From Candidatus Poribacteria bacterium (lineage in GTDB: Bacteria; Poribacteria; WGA-4E; WGA-3G): a stretch of DNA of 64,000 nt. Below, piece after piece: positions 15,846-25,266 of this stretch; positions within the stretch are counted from its first letter, which is position 1, and each line of letters begins with the position of its first letter. The translations under genes and the position numbers were made by a program. The notes under the pieces were generated by a model, which worked only from the letters and a program-made list of their open reading frames with translations, did no database searches and had not been told where the DNA came from. The stretch covers positions 62,001 to 126,000 of the forward strand of contig JAJEIP010000007.1 in assembly GCA_022827885.1 (NCBI GenBank). The letters run 5' to 3'.

Positions 15846-16262
15846 ATGGAAGAATATAATCTTACAATATCGGAAAGTATAGTTTTTAAAATTGCAGATG
15901 AGGTTATCAGGTATCTCAATGAATACCCCGAAGATTATGTTGACTGCCTCATTATGAAAGTAATTTTGGATAGAGAGTCGAAGCTTTCTTGGGAATTTAT
16001 TATTAATACCGCAAGTAAGTTATCGTTCCCGTTATTGTTTAATGGTGAAGAAGTAGACCAGTTTGGCTTTCTTCGTGGTATGTTTGAGATACGTGACAAA
16101 CTTGCAGATCGTGTAGAAAAACGCGTTAAACAAGAAATGGGAGAATATAACGGTCCTCCAAATAATTGGAATAAGTTCGATCGCTTTAGGAGACTTATAG
16201 TAGACATAGCAAGAATCTTGCCTTACCTATCGGATTTCTTCAACTTAAGCAATGAACCATGA
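15846..16262 (+). CDS. hypothetical protein
   Basis: 138 residues, not recognised. It is acidic and helical at the N-terminus (ISESIVFKIADEVIRYLNEYPEDYVD), with aromatic and basic patches near the end (NNWNKFDRFRRLIVDIARILPYLSDFF). No signal peptide or transmembrane segment. AAAGAGGAATTTTAG precedes the ATG, so a ribosome site is likely. It stands alone between the cohesin genes and a convergent ATPase gene. Base composition is more A/T-rich than its neighbours, which hints at acquisition. Confidence 0.6.
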   Translation: MEEYNLTISESIVFKIADEVIRYLNEYPEDYVDCLIMKVILDRESKLSWEFIINTASKLSFPLLFNGEEVDQFGFLRGMFEIRDKLADRVEKRVKQEMGEYNGPPNNWNKFDRFRRLIVDIARILPYLSDFFNLSNEP

Positions 16263-16272
16263 TCAAAGTCAG

Positions 16273-16340
16273 GTAGCGCTTTATCGTGCGAACTGTCATT
16301 TTGCGGGTCATGCAGGCACAAACTGACAGTTTATGCTACA
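16273..16340. repeat. palindromic repeat family F (copy 1)
   Basis: GGTAGCGCTTTATCG ... GAACTGTCA ... TGACAGTTTATGCTACA. The ends pair with each other and match the element at 32109-32166. It lies between convergent genes. Confidence 0.55.
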
Positions 16341-16398
16341 AAAGAGAAGCGTACGGAAGTCCTATTACTCTGAAGTATATAGACAATCACCAGCAACC

Positions 16399-17991
16399 CT
16401 AAGCCGCAGAAGGACGTTCCTGCATCACGGGGATGACGTAACTCCGAATTTTCATACCCGCTACCGTTTCGGTCTCCGCCCGCGGCTCTGGCTGCTGGCG
16501 GTGATCGAAGACGACATAATACCCTTCTTGCGCATCTTCTAACTTCAGATATGCCGCAAGTTGTGCTTTGCCGGCTTGATAATATCGGTTGCCTTCCCAG
16601 ATTTTCGTCTCAACGATGTATTTTCGTTGGTTGTGGAGAATCAGAAGGTCCATTCTGCCGCGTCCGGTCTGGACTTCAAGGAACATACTCGCACCGACAA
16701 TACGGACGAAATGGTCGAGATACGCGTAAAGGAGGTATTGCCCGACATATTCTTGCGGGGTATCCGGCACTTGTAAGATGCGGAACCCGGCGCGAGCGAT
16801 GAAGGCTTGGAAGTTATCAAGAAGGCGTTCTATTTCAAGATCCCCGGTGGGCGTGAGGTAATCCCTAAAATTCTCGCCTGTGTCTTCGGGGAAGTAGGTG
16901 TTCTCAAGTCCGTTAACTGTCGGTTTGAATATTTGCAGGATGCGATGCTGATAGATAGGATTCACAATCTCACAGAGCCCATCGGGATCCTCTGTGATAA
17001 CGCCATACGTAACGAGTTCGTTCATGAGATCATCGTCCGGATCGAAGAGTATACCGTTCTCATAAGAGACGATACGCATCAAGAGTTTTTCAAACCGCGG
17101 GTCCCTTCGGACGTTCGCTCTCAAATGATCGATGTTGGCGTTCCGTTCCCGCAGGAGTTGCTTGTATGCCTGTGCAAAGTGCGTCATAGAAATGATTTCG
17201 GTTTTCGGGATGTCCAATTCTTCAGTAAGAATTTGGGCACATCGATTCACAAGGAAAGGTTGTCCGGCAGTCTGTTTATGGAGACTTTCAATCACCTCTG
17301 GTGCGAAGGGTTGCCCGACTTCGTCGGTATACTGTCCGAGGAGGTCGCCGACTTCTTCGAGTGTAAAGTTCGGCAATCGGAACTCATCTTGGATATTGAA
17401 AGGCGAGATAGACCGGTCATAATCAAGTTGTATGATGCTCTTGATCCCCACAATGCCGACACTGTAGGGACACAGGCGTTCATCGGAAAGGTAGATCTGT
17501 CGGAGTGCATGCAGAAAACCCTTCACAGCGGCCTGCGGGATACCATCAAACTCGTCAATAATGACAACAACCCGCTGGTTCTTCAGGAAACGCCCGAAAC
17601 GCGTAAAAAATCTTCTCATGGAGACATGATCCGTCAGTTGTGTGTTCTGTAAAAATTGCGTTAAAGCGTCAGTGGGTTCTGCTCCGCGCTTTTGAAAAAC
17701 GTTTTCGATTTCCTCACAAATATCTTCGTAGAGGTGGTTGTAAAAGCCAGCCGCAGAATAGTCTTCATACACCTCAAAATTGAGGTGTATGGCGAGATAG
17801 GTTGGATCCTCAGCAGTGAGTTTGTCAAGTGCCAAGCGAAAAAAGGTGGTTTTACCGGTCTGACGGGGCGCGAAGAGGACGATGTATTTTCCATCTCTGA
17901 TGCGGGTGATGAAATCGGCGACGTGCGCTGTTCGGGGGACGATATAGTGTTGTTCTGGGCGTACACGCCCTTGGGTCCCAAAACTTCTCAT
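16399..17991 (-). CDS. AAA ATPase with C-terminal PD-(D/E)xK nuclease-like domain
   Basis: 530 residues from MRSFGTQGRVRPEQHY; AAGGAAGAG lies just before this ATG, so the track start at 18051 was not used. Walker A is APRQTGKTTF (about residue 45), Walker B VVVIIDEFDG (about residue 150), followed by helical sensor regions. The C-terminus carries GRGRMDLLILHNQRKYIVETKIW, the D...ExK core of a PD-(D/E)xK fold. The architecture matches the AAA-ATPase-like proteins with a nuclease tail that are frequent in repeat-rich genomes. The function is unknown, perhaps defence- or mobile-element-related. Long antisense frames here are shadows. Confidence 0.82.
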   Translation of the reverse strand: MRSFGTQGRVRPEQHYIVPRTAHVADFITRIRDGKYIVLFAPRQTGKTTFFRLALDKLTAEDPTYLAIHLNFEVYEDYSAAGFYNHLYEDICEEIENVFQKRGAEPTDALTQFLQNTQLTDHVSMRRFFTRFGRFLKNQRVVVIIDEFDGIPQAAVKGFLHALRQIYLSDERLCPYSVGIVGIKSIIQLDYDRSISPFNIQDEFRLPNFTLEEVGDLLGQYTDEVGQPFAPEVIESLHKQTAGQPFLVNRCAQILTEELDIPKTEIISMTHFAQAYKQLLRERNANIDHLRANVRRDPRFEKLLMRIVSYENGILFDPDDDLMNELVTYGVITEDPDGLCEIVNPIYQHRILQIFKPTVNGLENTYFPEDTGENFRDYLTPTGDLEIERLLDNFQAFIARAGFRILQVPDTPQEYVGQYLLYAYLDHFVRIVGASMFLEVQTGRGRMDLLILHNQRKYIVETKIWEGNRYYQAGKAQLAAYLKLEDAQEGYYVVFDHRQQPEPRAETETVAGMKIRSYVIPVMQERPSAA

Positions 17992-18089
17992 TTCTCTTCC
18001 TTGAACGGAGCGTTCTCCCCACGGAGGCGATCGGATTTTCAGGTGCCTCACGACAGTTTAAGAGGCGTTTCTCACGGGAGGATCCCGGC

Positions 18090-18740
18090 TTACATGACGG
18101 GGGGCTTGAAATAATTTTTTTGGATAGGCACGAGCGTTGACAGGATTTGATGAAGTACATCCGCTGCAGTCGTATCGGCATCAATGATACGAATGAGGTC
18201 TTGCGGATAATAATCAATCAAGGGTTCGGTTTCTCGTTTGTAAACATCCCACCGGTAACGCACCACGATCTCTTCAGAATCGTCGATTCGATTTTCTTTG
18301 AGTGAGCGTCCTCGGATGCGTCTAAACATCACTTCCCGGTCCTCACAGACCATGTAGATGACCTTAAAAAGTTTAATATAAGGTCCGATGAGACCTGCTT
18401 GCGCGATATTGCGTGGGATGCCATCAAGAATCAGCAGATCGCTTTCTGGCCTGTAGACCTGCTCGTGAACTTTTGCCGCCATGTAGTCTTGCCAGATTTT
18501 GATTGTAATGTGATCTGGAACTAATTTACCGATGCCTGCGTATTGTTGGAAAATCTGTCCGCATTTGGAATTGACATCAAGTTCGCGGAACATATCCCCA
18601 CTGGAGACGTGGAAAATGCCAGGGATTCCAGCCAGCAATTTCCCTTGTGTTCCCTTACCAACACCAGGGGGACCCACAAGTATAACTGCTTGATAACACA
18701 GTCCATCCACCTCGTGTAGAGGGCTCTTATCCGTTGTCAT
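18090..18740 (-). CDS. adenylate-kinase-like nucleoside monophosphate kinase
   Basis: 216 residues. GPPGVGKGTQGKLL is the P-loop of adenylate kinases, followed by HVSSGDMFREL (NMP-binding), LILDGIPRNIAQA (the family has DGFPR) and RRIRGRSLKENRIDD, with a short lid lacking the zinc Cys residues. The N-terminal extension of about 18 residues is unusual. It should transfer phosphate between ATP and a nucleoside monophosphate. F to I in the DGFPR motif and the short lid suggest it may be a divergent paralogue rather than the housekeeping Adk. It lies between the TIM barrel and AAA genes on the same strand. Confidence 0.82.
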   Translation of the reverse strand: MTTDKSPLHEVDGLCYQAVILVGPPGVGKGTQGKLLAGIPGIFHVSSGDMFRELDVNSKCGQIFQQYAGIGKLVPDHITIKIWQDYMAAKVHEQVYRPESDLLILDGIPRNIAQAGLIGPYIKLFKVIYMVCEDREVMFRRIRGRSLKENRIDDSEEIVVRYRWDVYKRETEPLIDYYPQDLIRIIDADTTAADVLHQILSTLVPIQKNYFKPPVM

Positions 18741-18816
18741 GTCTGTTTTTGTCCTCTGCCGCCTTTTTTCTTCGTTGAGTTAGCGAGCCTCACAAAAGCG
18801 TTCACACGCACCCGTA

Positions 18817-19878
18817 TCATACACACTCTGCGCCAAGAAGGTGTTCAAGGATGTAGAAGTCCAGACCTTCATAATCTCGGGCTGCGATAAATTCCTGTTC
18901 GACCTCTTTGTCAAACGTTCGAACTTTCTCAAGTAGGTTAAGGAAGGTTCTGCGACTGCTCAATAAGTGTTTTGTTGAGATGTCGCGGGGTTGGGTTCGC
19001 ATGACTTTCACATCTAATCCAATGAATTCGCCGTTTCTACCGTATCCGTTCTCTTCCAGGACCCGTACCTGATTAAAGGCGCGTCGTAAATTAACGGACC
19101 CGAACGCCTTATCTTGATCGAATTTTAACCCATTCTGATCGTTGAGATGGACGCTCCAAAGTTTCTTATGACAGAGCGCGTATCCCATTTCATCGGAGGG
19201 TTCCAAACCTGCGAGAATCGCGTGTGCGCTTTCGATTAACCCGCCCACGCGCTCCGGTGCGTCGCTTGCATAAGCCAAACCAATGGCGTGTCCGATGGTT
19301 GGAATATAAGCGATGTCCATGGGTTCATTCGGTTTGGGTTCTATAAGGATTCGGATTTCCGGATCGTAGTCGAGCAGTGCGTTCATCGCTTCCAAAATTT
19401 GACCAACTGCGCCTGCTGCGTCTTTCGTTTCCCGGATGTAGGTACCTTCTCGGGCAAGCCACAACACGAGATTTTTACACCCGATCTCGTTAGCAATATC
19501 GACACACCTTTTTGAACGTTCCAGGGCATAGTGTCTTTCTTTTTCGGAATTAGAAGTGTAAGCCCCATCAATCGTCTGTGGAGATTCCCACAACCGGGGT
19601 GCCACCACCTCTGCCGTCAAACCGTGGTCGTCAATCTGTTTTTTTACGGCTTTTGTCCGTGCTATCAGTTGTGTATACGTTTTCTCGTCAATATCCGGCA
19701 CAATATCATCATCATGAAATTGAATTCCAACAAAACCGAGATCGCGATAAAATCCAACTTTTTCATCGAAACTGAACGGCTCCCGAACAGGGGGGCCAAA
19801 AGGGTCTGTTCCCTCATGTATATTCCAGGGTCCGAAAGAGAAACAATATTCTGTTGTTTCTTTAAGGGGTTCGCTCAT
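18817..19878 (-). CDS. xylose isomerase family protein
   Basis: 353 residues from the second of two adjacent ATGs, which sits at a better distance from AGGAG. It resembles the shorter, actinobacterial type of xylose isomerase: FSFGPWNIHEGTDPFGPPVR, VGIQFHDDDIVPD (catalytic His), LIEPKPNEP (metal Glu), IESAHAILAGLEPSDEM and HLNDQNGLKFDQDKAFG (second-metal Asp and Lys region). True XylA interconverts D-xylose and D-xylulose (and glucose-fructose) with two divalent metals. Here the usual NPEVGHEQMAGL block reads IESAHAILAGL, so the His is kept but the context differs. A related sugar may be the substrate. No xylulose kinase is nearby. Confidence 0.82.
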   Translation of the reverse strand: MSEPLKETTEYCFSFGPWNIHEGTDPFGPPVREPFSFDEKVGFYRDLGFVGIQFHDDDIVPDIDEKTYTQLIARTKAVKKQIDDHGLTAEVVAPRLWESPQTIDGAYTSNSEKERHYALERSKRCVDIANEIGCKNLVLWLAREGTYIRETKDAAGAVGQILEAMNALLDYDPEIRILIEPKPNEPMDIAYIPTIGHAIGLAYASDAPERVGGLIESAHAILAGLEPSDEMGYALCHKKLWSVHLNDQNGLKFDQDKAFGSVNLRRAFNQVRVLEENGYGRNGEFIGLDVKVMRTQPRDISTKHLLSSRRTFLNLLEKVRTFDKEVEQEFIAARDYEGLDFYILEHLLGAECV

Positions 19879-19987
19879 CATCCTCTCCTATACGCAACGT
19901 TTTTTCTTTCATTTCGTTACACATCTTACCCTCGATCGCTTTGTTTCGGAAATGCTACAGTAGCGATAAAGAATACGAAAAAACTGC

Positions 19988-20017
19988 TTGACTTTACTAA
20001 TAAGTATAATGTATTAT
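19988..20017 (+). promoter_or_regulatory. promoter upstream of Omp85 fusion gene
   Basis: TTGACT, 18-nt spacer, TATTAT. The expected start of transcription is near 20024, giving a leader of about 80 nt before the preferred ATG at 20106. Confidence 0.5.
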
Positions 20018-20105
20018 TTAAAATGTGTCAAGCAATTCTGTAGTCGAGGTTTGCAAACAGATATTGCAAATCAGATATGCTGGATTAAGAAGGAACCTTC
20101 CCAGA

Positions 20106-23100
20106 ATGTTACCCATATCTCGAGCGATTTTCTCTCATGTATATTTATTATATTTTTTCATGCTCACGCTGAACCTATCCATCCAGCATATACATGCAGC
20201 GGACCATGAAGGCACGGGAAGCACTTCCGCGCCATCCGTCAACAATTCGATCCGCGAAGCCCAGACATTGATATTAGGGACACCCTCAACAAAAAACTTC
20301 AGTTTTTTAGATGTTTATCACATAGCACTCAGTCTAAACGTAGCGGGTAATATTGAGCTGATCGCCACAGAGGGGGATGTCATCACCGTTACGCTTGAAA
20401 AGCAGGCACGGAAAACCACAAATACAGAACAGGACGCTCTGATTCGCGACTACCTTGATAGCATCACCTTTACAGGAACGAACAGCGGTGACACACTTCA
20501 GTTAAGGATACAACTCCCCAACAATTCCTCTGAAACACAGCCGAACTCGCTCGCTAATGGGGACGCGTTACCAGCCGCGCGCTATGATGGACTCCAACTG
20601 AAATGTAGAATTAAAACGCCAGCGGATGTCTCCGTTCAGCTCCACACCCAAACCGGAGATATCTCCCTTCAACGTATCCGCGGGAAAATAGAAACTTCGA
20701 CAGAGACAGGGAACGTCCATTTAGATGAAACCGTAGGCAATTATAATGTCCGTGTGACCACGGGTAACATTGACGGGAAGATTTTGCTGACGCATGGACA
20801 AAACAGGTTAGAGACCCAAAACGGCTCAATTGGACTGGAGGTCCTTGACACCGTTGCATCACCGATGGATATAACCGCACAAGCGGGTGGCATCCGTTTA
20901 CGACTTCCTGAAAATTATGCCGCGGATATTGAACTTGAGAGTGAGAAACAGCAGATCGTTGTCAATTTGCCCGCACAATTTGACGAGGCAACGGGATTGA
21001 CCCTTATTAACGAGGGTGGACCGCTGTTTCGTCTGAAAGCCACCAACTTGATTTCACTGCTATCGAGCACATCAAGCAGCAATACATCCACAGATGCTAA
21101 AACGGATCTCGCCATAGATTTCGCGCAACCCGTTCCGCAAGTCGCACAACCGCCTACTATTGACGGAAATTTATCTGAGATCGTGTGGCAAGCCGCCGCG
21201 CCACTCTCTCCACTCCAGAACCCAGATGGCACGGAGGCTCCAAGCAACGCAACTGAAACTTTTTTAATGTGGGATGCCGAGAATTTCTATGTCGGTGTAA
21301 AGGCGCATTTGTCTGATTCGCTGCTTCCGTATGTTTCACAGACTCAGCAGGATTCGCCAATTTGGGAAGACGAGTGTATTGAAATTCTGATTGACCCGAA
21401 TCCGAAAACTGATGTCTATTATCACCTCGTTATTAACCCGATTGGTGCGTATTTTGATCAGCGGGTGAATACCCCTGGAGAGCCGAGTTTCCCGTTCGCG
21501 CCGCATGATGTCCAACTCACTTTAAATCGGAAAACGCTGCAAACGGTATTCAAGGCAGATAGCGCGTGGAATTCAAATGCAAAAGTTGCGAGTCAAATTA
21601 AGGCTACCTTTTGGAGCCTTGAGGTCGCTTTACCGCGTAAAATGTTGGAACCTGCTCCTAAGATGGATCCACAGGCAATGCCCGCTTTTGAAAACAGGTG
21701 GCTTTTTAACATCCATCGTAAAATGCACAGTAGTAACATGAAGAGTCTCATCCGTGCTACGTCCCGAGAATATAGTTATTGGCTGCCGATTTACGATACC
21801 GAGCGTCCGTGGTGGCCCCACACGCCACAAGAGTATACGGGCCCGCTTGCCGGACGCTATGGTCCAGCAATGGGAATTTTGGAATTCATTACGACACCAC
21901 TCGCTGCTGAAAACTTCGCATCCGAAACGAAGGTCCGGGTTGCGACTATTGAGATCAAAGGTAACACCACTATTTCGACAGAGGCGATTCAACAGACCCT
22001 CCCGATTCAGGTTGAAGATGTTATCACAAGTTCACAACTTTCTTGGCTCATCGCAGAATTACGGGAACAGGGTTGGTTCCAAGAGGTGCGTTTGGAAACT
22101 CAGCAAGTCGATGTTGGCAGTGAAGAACCTACCAGCGGCCAGCAAGCGACTGGGAGACAAGTTCGGAAGGAGAGAAGACTGACAGCTGGGGGAAATCAGC
22201 CAATTTTCCCTTCTTTCAACCGTCCAATCAATTTGCATATCCGGGTTACGGAAGCCCCCGTGCTTTTTGCGGAGCAAATTAAGATCGAAGGGAACAGGAG
22301 TTTTCCTTCGCGATTCATCAAGGACTGGTTTCAGTTAGAATCCGGCTATCTTGCGGTTGCTGTTGTTAGATTGAAAGAACGATTAATTGCTGATTTTTAC
22401 GCAAATCGTGGATATGAATTCGCCACTGTTACGCATCGAATTGACAACGATGCCCTTGAATTTAGCATTGACGAGGGGACACTGCACGAGATTCGTTTCA
22501 CTGGGAACAGTCGAATCCCGCGGGCGGAACTGCTGTCGGCACTTAACCTCAGCACCGGAAATGGTGATGGCGCAGGAGGTTCACAAGCCTCGGATATTTA
22601 CCATCACGCGCTGGGTCAATCGAAGATAAACGGTCTGCGCCAGGAACTCAGCAAAAGCAGTGAGCATTTCAAATCGGTTCGGAATTGGCATGTTCAACGT
22701 GAGGGTGGAAAAAACGTCATGATTATTGACATCGAAGAGCAGCCGTTCGCGAGACCCGGTGGTTTCCCGATTCTTCAATTCAATCGTGTTCACGGATTAA
22801 TGCTTGGCGCGGGAGGGACCCTCTCAACGCAGCTTACGGGTCAAGAACGGGTTTTCGGCTCAATAAGTGGTGGATTTTCCAGCAAAATATGGAACTACCA
22901 CGCCGGTATCGAGAAAGGGTTCTTTAAACGGCAGCTGCTCAAATTCGGAGGAGGTTTCTATAAACTCACGGATGTCAGTTCTAATCTCTATCTACATCAA
23001 GGTGAGGCTTCTCTGAGTGCCAGCTATTATGGTTCAGCACTTCAGGATTATTATCAACGTCAAGGCGCGCAGGGATGGGTAACTTACGCGCCATCAGAGT

Positions 23101-23879
23101 GGTCGTATCTTAAACTGGAGTTTACTGGAGAAAGACACGACAACCTGTCCAAATCTACGGATTGGAGTTACTTAAACCGCAATCTAATCAAGCGGGGAAA
23201 CTCACGGATTAATCGTGGACAATTGCGGAGTCTTTCCCTCGTTTATGCGTTCGATACACGAGACCACAGATCGACTATCACACGGCATTTCCATACGCTG
23301 TTTTCTGCGAATGAGCGGACTCGGCGGGGATGGCGCGGTCAATTCGCAGTTGAAATAGCCGGGAACAGTTTCGGTGGGGACCATGCCTTCAATTTCTATC
23401 GGTTTGAGTTGACACGCTACACGCCTATATCCGGCTCACACCATCTGAATGTGCGGATTGCGGGTGATTTTTCCGATGCACCCTTGCCAAGGCAACGGCT
23501 CCTTCACCTTGGAGGTGGGAACACCCTGCGCGGTCACTATTCTAATGTATTCGCTGGGGACAATCGGCTCCTGATTAACTTGGAGTATCGGCTCATCAAA
23601 GAAACAATTCCCAATGAACAAGACGGTGTCCTGGGGTGGAGCCTCAGTTGTTTCTTGGATGCGGGTCGTGTGTGGTGGTATGATGATGCCCCTTTTTCTG
23701 ACCTTGAATATTTCATGACCCAGTTGGAGGCATCTGTTGGGGTTGGATGCTCCATCTTTTGGGATCCTTTCGGGAATCCTGAACCGTTGAGTGTTGCCCT
23801 TGAAGTGGCAGAACCCCTTAATTCATCTTTTTCTTTACGAAATCCGAGCATCACTTTACGTTTAGGACGCATGTTCTAA
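20106..23879 (+). CDS. Omp85/BamA-family outer membrane protein fused to DUF4097-like and CBM9-like domains
   Basis: 1257 residues from MLPISRAIFSHVYLLYFFMLT, a signal peptide with AAGGAA upstream; the track start (GTG, 20025) would bury it. In order: a DUF4097-like beta-solenoid region (about 70-300: TGDISLQRIRGKIETSTETGNVHLDE); a CBM9-like domain (about 345-590: PPTIDGNLSEIVWQAA, WEDECIEILIDPNPKTD); three POTRA-like repeats (about 612-880: TIEIKGNTTISTEAIQ, QIKIEGNRSFPSRFI, EIRFTGNSRIPRAELL); and a beta-barrel of the bacterial surface antigen type (about 890-1257), ending RLGRMF. POTRA plus barrel inserts or secretes proteins across the outer membrane. The two periplasmic front domains are not part of any Omp85 type I know. 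Confidence 0.85.
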   Translation: MLPISRAIFSHVYLLYFFMLTLNLSIQHIHAADHEGTGSTSAPSVNNSIREAQTLILGTPSTKNFSFLDVYHIALSLNVAGNIELIATEGDVITVTLEKQARKTTNTEQDALIRDYLDSITFTGTNSGDTLQLRIQLPNNSSETQPNSLANGDALPAARYDGLQLKCRIKTPADVSVQLHTQTGDISLQRIRGKIETSTETGNVHLDETVGNYNVRVTTGNIDGKILLTHGQNRLETQNGSIGLEVLDTVASPMDITAQAGGIRLRLPENYAADIELESEKQQIVVNLPAQFDEATGLTLINEGGPLFRLKATNLISLLSSTSSSNTSTDAKTDLAIDFAQPVPQVAQPPTIDGNLSEIVWQAAAPLSPLQNPDGTEAPSNATETFLMWDAENFYVGVKAHLSDSLLPYVSQTQQDSPIWEDECIEILIDPNPKTDVYYHLVINPIGAYFDQRVNTPGEPSFPFAPHDVQLTLNRKTLQTVFKADSAWNSNAKVASQIKATFWSLEVALPRKMLEPAPKMDPQAMPAFENRWLFNIHRKMHSSNMKSLIRATSREYSYWLPIYDTERPWWPHTPQEYTGPLAGRYGPAMGILEFITTPLAAENFASETKVRVATIEIKGNTTISTEAIQQTLPIQVEDVITSSQLSWLIAELREQGWFQEVRLETQQVDVGSEEPTSGQQATGRQVRKERRLTAGGNQPIFPSFNRPINLHIRVTEAPVLFAEQIKIEGNRSFPSRFIKDWFQLESGYLAVAVVRLKERLIADFYANRGYEFATVTHRIDNDALEFSIDEGTLHEIRFTGNSRIPRAELLSALNLSTGNGDGAGGSQASDIYHHALGQSKINGLRQELSKSSEHFKSVRNWHVQREGGKNVMIIDIEEQPFARPGGFPILQFNRVHGLMLGAGGTLSTQLTGQERVFGSISGGFSSKIWNYHAGIEKGFFKRQLLKFGGGFYKLTDVSSNLYLHQGEASLSASYYGSALQDYYQRQGAQGWVTYAPSEWSYLKLEFTGERHDNLSKSTDWSYLNRNLIKRGNSRINRGQLRSLSLVYAFDTRDHRSTITRHFHTLFSANERTRRGWRGQFAVEIAGNSFGGDHAFNFYRFELTRYTPISGSHHLNVRIAGDFSDAPLPRQRLLHLGGGNTLRGHYSNVFAGDNRLLINLEYRLIKETIPNEQDGVLGWSLSCFLDAGRVWWYDDAPFSDLEYFMTQLEASVGVGCSIFWDPFGNPEPLSVALEVAEPLNSSFSLRNPSITLRLGRMF

Positions 23880-23911
23880 TGGGTATCGGTTCGGATTTTT
23901 CAAAAATCCTT

Positions 23912-23979
23912 TCAGTCGTCAGTCGTCAGTTAAGAGATTTTCGTAAAAAAAACCTCTTGTAACTGACAACTGACAACTA
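23912..23979. repeat. palindromic repeat family A (copy 2)
   Basis: CAGTCGTCAGTCGTCAGTTAAGAGATTTT ... AAAACCTCTTGTAACTGACAACTGACAACTA forms a long hairpin 33 bp after the Omp85 stop codon. It is followed by a family B fragment (TATAGTAGATTTTAGAATTA) and by TTAACCCCCTAACCCCCC of family E type. Those three repeats account for most of the gap 23880-24120. Confidence 0.6.
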
Positions 23980-24077
23980 CTATAGTAGATTTTAGAATTA
24001 CTTAGACATTAGAGATGCGGACTTAACCCCCTAACCCCCCTTATCAGGGGGGAATTAGCGGTCTTTCTCATGACACA

Positions 24078-24107
24078 TTGACTTGCAAATATCTACCTAT
24101 TTATAGG
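24078..24107 (+). promoter_or_regulatory. candidate promoter for YgfZ/GcvT-like gene
   Basis: TTGACT, 18-nt spacer, TATAGG. The start codon lies 14 bp after the -10 box, giving a very short leader. Confidence 0.4.
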
Positions 24108-24120
24108 ATTTACCATAAAT

Positions 24121-25233
24121 ATGAAAACCACACCACTCCATACCACCCATAAACACCTCGGTGCGACATTCGAGAAAAAGCATTTGGACTGGAATATTGC
24201 GACCGAGTTCACCGATACTATTTCTGAACACCATGCTGTCAGAAACAACGTCGGTATTGCTGACGTGTCTTACCGAGGTCGGCATCGGTTAATCGGCGAG
24301 GATCGGGCGAAATTTCTCCATCGTATTATCTCCAACGATGTTGAAAGCCTCTCCATTGGTCACGGAACTTACGCCACGATTTTAACGCATCGCGGGAAAA
24401 TTATAGCCGACATGAACATCACCGTTCTTGCGGACACAATCCGTATTGACACCGCGCCTGAGACCACAGAAAGCCTTTTCACGGAATTGGATAAGTACAT
24501 CATCGCTGACGATGTTGAACTTTTTGATGTAACCGCCGACACCGGAGCCATCGCTGTTCACGGTCCACAGTCGACGGATCTTGTTCAATCTGTGCTGGGT
24601 ATAAACGAATTGGCTACGCTGCCCGAACGGCATAACTGCTTTCGTGAAGCAGACGCGGTTTTTAAATACGAAATTGTCTGCGTGCGAACAGAGAACACAG
24701 GCGAGGTAGGTTGGACGCTTTATACCGCTGCCGAGGGATTAGTTTCGCTTTGGGAAACATTGATGACTGCGGGAGCACGCCTTGACGTTCAACCGATCGG
24801 TTGGAATGCCCTTGAATCGCTCCGTATCGAAGCAGGTATACCGAGATACGGAACGGAATTGACCGATTCTGTTATTCCACTTGAGGCTGAATTAGAACAC
24901 GCTATTGACTTTGAGAAGGGGTGTTATATCGGACAAGAAATTGTGGCGCGTATGAAGTATCGAGGACACCCAAATCGGCTCTTGCGCGGTATTGAAATTG
25001 ATGTAAACTCAACATCACATGACTGCCATAGCGACTTTTTGGAGGCGCGGGTGTTCAACGGGGACAAAGCGGTCGGTTGGGTTACGAGTGCCACCTTTGC
25101 CCCGACGCTCGGGAAGATGGTTGCCCTCGGTTACGTCCGGATGGCAGTCACTGAAGCAGGCAGCCGTGTCCGAATTGAGGCATCAGAAGGACCCGTTGAT
25201 GGGACAGTCGTCCTTCTGCCGTTTTTGGCGTAA
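24121..25233 (+). CDS. folate-binding YgfZ / GcvT-like protein
   Basis: 370 residues. It has the aminomethyltransferase fold: VGIADVSYRGRHRLIGEDRAKFLHRIISNDV at the front, TGEVGWTLY in the middle, LRIEAGIPRYGTEL, then KGCYIGQEIVARMKYRG, the YgfZ signature K-G-C-Y-x-G-Q-E around the folate site. YgfZ proteins act with tetrahydrofolate in iron-sulfur cluster repair or assembly; GcvT transfers the aminomethyl group in glycine cleavage. Presence of KGCYIGQE favours the YgfZ side, while the length and front part resemble GcvT. No gcvH or gcvP is near. Start follows an A/T-rich leader without a clear ribosome site. Confidence 0.85.
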   Translation: MKTTPLHTTHKHLGATFEKKHLDWNIATEFTDTISEHHAVRNNVGIADVSYRGRHRLIGEDRAKFLHRIISNDVESLSIGHGTYATILTHRGKIIADMNITVLADTIRIDTAPETTESLFTELDKYIIADDVELFDVTADTGAIAVHGPQSTDLVQSVLGINELATLPERHNCFREADAVFKYEIVCVRTENTGEVGWTLYTAAEGLVSLWETLMTAGARLDVQPIGWNALESLRIEAGIPRYGTELTDSVIPLEAELEHAIDFEKGCYIGQEIVARMKYRGHPNRLLRGIEIDVNSTSHDCHSDFLEARVFNGDKAVGWVTSATFAPTLGKMVALGYVRMAVTEAGSRVRIEASEGPVDGTVVLLPFLA

Positions 25234-25266
25234 CTTGTTAAGTCGAAAACTTGTTACGTAACATAC

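Noticed and set aside
16807-17652. 281-residue plus-strand frame
   Set aside because: It is antisense to the AAA ATPase gene, has no family features and no ribosome site.
20025-20105. GTG start of the Omp85 fusion in the ORF track
   Set aside because: It would put 27 polar residues before the signal peptide; the ATG at 20106 has a ribosome site and a signal peptide.
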